Origin: JAXGPP01 sp964436865
GTDB lineage: Bacteria; Planctomycetota; Planctomycetia; Pirellulales; Thermoguttaceae
Assembly (NCBI GenBank): GCA_964436865.1
Contig: CAYTFK010000332.1
Location: 1-7,549, forward strand
Direction of reading: 5' to 3'
DNA length: 7,549 bases
The notes under the pieces: generated by a model
Databases searched by the model: none
The model's input: the letters and a program-made list of their open reading frames with translations, nothing else
Told to the model about the DNA's origin: nothing
Translations under genes and position numbers: made by a program
Shown here: positions 5,869-7,549 of the stretch, piece after piece
How the letters are laid out: every line of letters begins with the position of its first letter
How positions within the stretch are numbered: the first letter of the stretch is position 1

Positions 5869-7542
5869 ATGACCGTGCGATACTGGACAAGCGCGCTCGT
5901 TCTGCCACTGCTGATGATCGCCGCTGGCAGCGATCCGGCCCGGTCGGCCGAACCCCGGGCGGAGCGATACGTCACGGCCGTGCGAACGTTTGCCGATACC
6001 GTGCTGGCACACGGCCGGGACGATTATGGACCGCAGAAGACGCCACTATTCGTCGACGGGCTGGAGGTCACCTCGCTGGAGCCAGTGCGTTGGCAGAAAG
6101 GCGGTGAAACCTGGGTGCTGTCGAACTTCGCCAGCCAGCAGCCGCTGTTGCGATTGCTTGACGGCCTGACTGCGCTCACTGGGGAAGCGAAGTACCGAGC
6201 CGCGGCCGAAAAGACGACAAAGTACGCGCTCGAGCACCTGCAGTCGCCCAACGGACTGCTGTATTGGGGCGGGCATCTGGCATGGGATTTGGAAGCGGAG
6301 AAGGTGGTCGGACAAGGAACCGATACTCACGAGCTCAAGGGACACCAGCCGTATTACGAGCTCATGTGGCGCGTCGATCCGGAATCGACCAGGAAACTGA
6401 TGGAGGCGATCTGGGCCACGCACGTGCTGGATTGGTCGCTTCTGGATTACAACCGCCACGCGAGCGTCAAGAAGGCCGCTCGTCCGCAGTGGGAGCACGC
6501 GTTTGCCGAGGAGATCGCGGTGCCGTTTCCCGCCCAGGGTGGGAACCTGTCGTTTGCCAATGTCACCCCGCCGCTGGTGCGGAGCGGGACTATGCTGGCG
6601 ATACTTGGAAACGACGAGAATGCGATGCTGTGGACTCGCCGGCTGCTCTACCGCTGGCAGCAGGCGAAAGACCCAAACACCGGATTGTGCGGCGGCCAGT
6701 TGAGCTACCGCAAGCAGGATCGCGCCCAGGAGGCTCTGGGGCACGTGCATCCGACGATCAACGAGGCCCAGATCGTGGCCTCGTATCACCAGACCTGCCG
6801 TTACCACGAGATTCCATTGATCGAGATGCAGGCCGGCGAGGCGCTCATCGCCGCTGGAGGAGCCCGGGCGGAGTTGGGCCGCCAGTTCATCCGTTGGGCG
6901 TCGGACGACCTGACGATCTACGCCCGGAACTGCTACGACCCGCAGCAGAACGTGTTTGTCGCCAAGATGATCGACGGCACGCCGATTCGCTGGCAGGAAT
7001 CGAAGACAGGCTATTACGTCCCGTCGTCGTTCTCGCCGGTTAAACCCGACGGGGAGTTGTTGTGGGCCTATGCCAGCGCGTACCGGCTGACGAAGGACGA
7101 ACAGCACTGGCGGATGGTGCGGACAATCGCCCGGTCACTCGATCTGGGCGAGTTGGACCAGAAAGCCGGCCAGGGTTCACCCAATATGAAGACTGGCAGC
7201 ACCGACTGGCTGGCATTATACGCCCTGCTGGAGCTATTCCGGGCTACCGGCGAACGGCCTTATCTCGAACTGGCCGACCGGATAGGCGACAATCTGCTTG
7301 CGACTCAAGCCAGGAGCGGCCTGTTTCCCCGCAAGGGCCGAAGCCACGCCCGCACGGGGGACGACGTGCCACTGGCGCTGTTGCATCTGGCGGCCGCCCT
7401 GGAAGGCAAAGAGGCCCAATTGCCGGCGCCGGTCAGCGACAACCGTTTCTTCCATTGCGAGTACGACGGGCCGCTGGAGGAATTCCAGAAAAAGCGTGCC
7501 GACGCGCGAACCTACGACCACCTCGTGTTTTATGGTTCGTAG
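5869..7542 (+). CDS. Secreted alpha/alpha-barrel carbohydrate-active protein, likely polysaccharide lyase or six-hairpin glycosidase
   Basis: The 557-residue protein has a Sec signal peptide (residues 1-27, hydrophobic core ALVLPLLMIAAG, cleavage near ARSA-EP). The rest is mainly helical, with repeated helix pairs such as FASQQPLLRLLDGLTALTGE (87-106) and LALYALLELFRATGERPYLE (448-467). This is the pattern of (alpha/alpha) toroid enzymes. Conserved-looking segments rich in polar aromatic and histidine residues are GPQKTPLFVDGLEV (54-67), THELKGHQPYYELMW (153-167), WSLLDYNRHAS (189-199) and HVHPTINEAQ (292-301). His154, His159, Tyr162, Tyr163, Tyr194, His197 and His294 are candidates for the active site. 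I recall similar proteins annotated loosely as pectate lyases in planctomycete-like genomes, but I cannot place it in a numbered family. Its position 15 bases after the GH106 gene, on the same strand, implies that it acts on the same rhamnose-containing glycan, perhaps at a uronic-acid linkage. A glycosidase such as a glucuronidase is the main alternative. Confidence 0.72.
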   Translation: MTVRYWTSALVLPLLMIAAGSDPARSAEPRAERYVTAVRTFADTVLAHGRDDYGPQKTPLFVDGLEVTSLEPVRWQKGGETWVLSNFASQQPLLRLLDGLTALTGEAKYRAAAEKTTKYALEHLQSPNGLLYWGGHLAWDLEAEKVVGQGTDTHELKGHQPYYELMWRVDPESTRKLMEAIWATHVLDWSLLDYNRHASVKKAARPQWEHAFAEEIAVPFPAQGGNLSFANVTPPLVRSGTMLAILGNDENAMLWTRRLLYRWQQAKDPNTGLCGGQLSYRKQDRAQEALGHVHPTINEAQIVASYHQTCRYHEIPLIEMQAGEALIAAGGARAELGRQFIRWASDDLTIYARNCYDPQQNVFVAKMIDGTPIRWQESKTGYYVPSSFSPVKPDGELLWAYASAYRLTKDEQHWRMVRTIARSLDLGELDQKAGQGSPNMKTGSTDWLALYALLELFRATGERPYLELADRIGDNLLATQARSGLFPRKGRSHARTGDDVPLALLHLAAALEGKEAQLPAPVSDNRFFHCEYDGPLEEFQKKRADARTYDHLVFYGS

Positions 7543-7549
7543 AGCGTTT

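Noticed and set aside
3889..6012. Very long minus-strand open frame (707 codons) opposite the GH106 gene
   Set aside because: It spans the end of the GH106 gene, the gap and the start of the next gene; its translation is low-complexity Arg/Pro/His-rich. The plus-strand frame has unmistakable GH106 motifs, so this is a shadow.
6046..7107. Minus-strand open frame (353 codons) opposite the last gene
   Set aside because: It has no domain signal and an antisense-typical composition; the plus-strand gene has a signal peptide and a coherent helical repeat pattern.

Overview
The window is GC-rich, has long open reading frames with little space between them, and carries four genes, all on the plus strand. 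All four look like secreted or carbohydrate-active proteins. The style (a Tat-type export signal on an unclassified glycosidase-like protein, a large secreted GH106 rhamnosidase, families of poorly characterised sugar enzymes, no SusC/SusD pair) suggests a polysaccharide-degrading bacterium of the Planctomycetota-Verrucomicrobiota type. This assignment is inferred from gene content and composition; the window has no marker gene to confirm it.

Layout: positions 1-588 hold the C-terminal part of a five-bladed beta-propeller (GH43/GH32/GH117-like) protein that enters from the left. A 89-base gap follows, containing a possible 23-codon ORF that overlaps the next start as ATGA. Positions 678-2192 encode a Tat-exported protein, probably a TIM-barrel glycoside hydrolase-like enzyme with a Cys-x-Cys-x-x-Cys cluster next to a candidate catalytic glutamate. 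Positions 2193-2367 are non-coding and hold a row of four short inverted repeats before the next gene. Positions 2368-5853 encode a full-length GH106 alpha-L-rhamnosidase with a signal peptide. Fifteen bases later, 5869-7542 encodes a signal-peptide-bearing, helix-rich protein that resembles alpha/alpha-barrel polysaccharide lyases or six-hairpin glycosidases. The last 7 bases hold nothing recognisable.

Working together: the GH106 enzyme is the anchor. It removes terminal alpha-L-rhamnose from complex plant or algal glycans such as rhamnogalacturonans, arabinogalactan proteins or other rhamnose-rich polymers. The alpha/alpha-barrel protein, almost certainly cotranscribed with it, is a good candidate for cutting the backbone or a uronic-acid linkage of the same glycan. 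The beta-propeller and TIM-barrel proteins upstream would trim further sugars. No transporter, regulator, sulfatase, RNA gene, mobile element or CRISPR array is visible. The most interesting points are the two unclassified enzymes flanking GH106 and the hairpin-rich leader in front of it.
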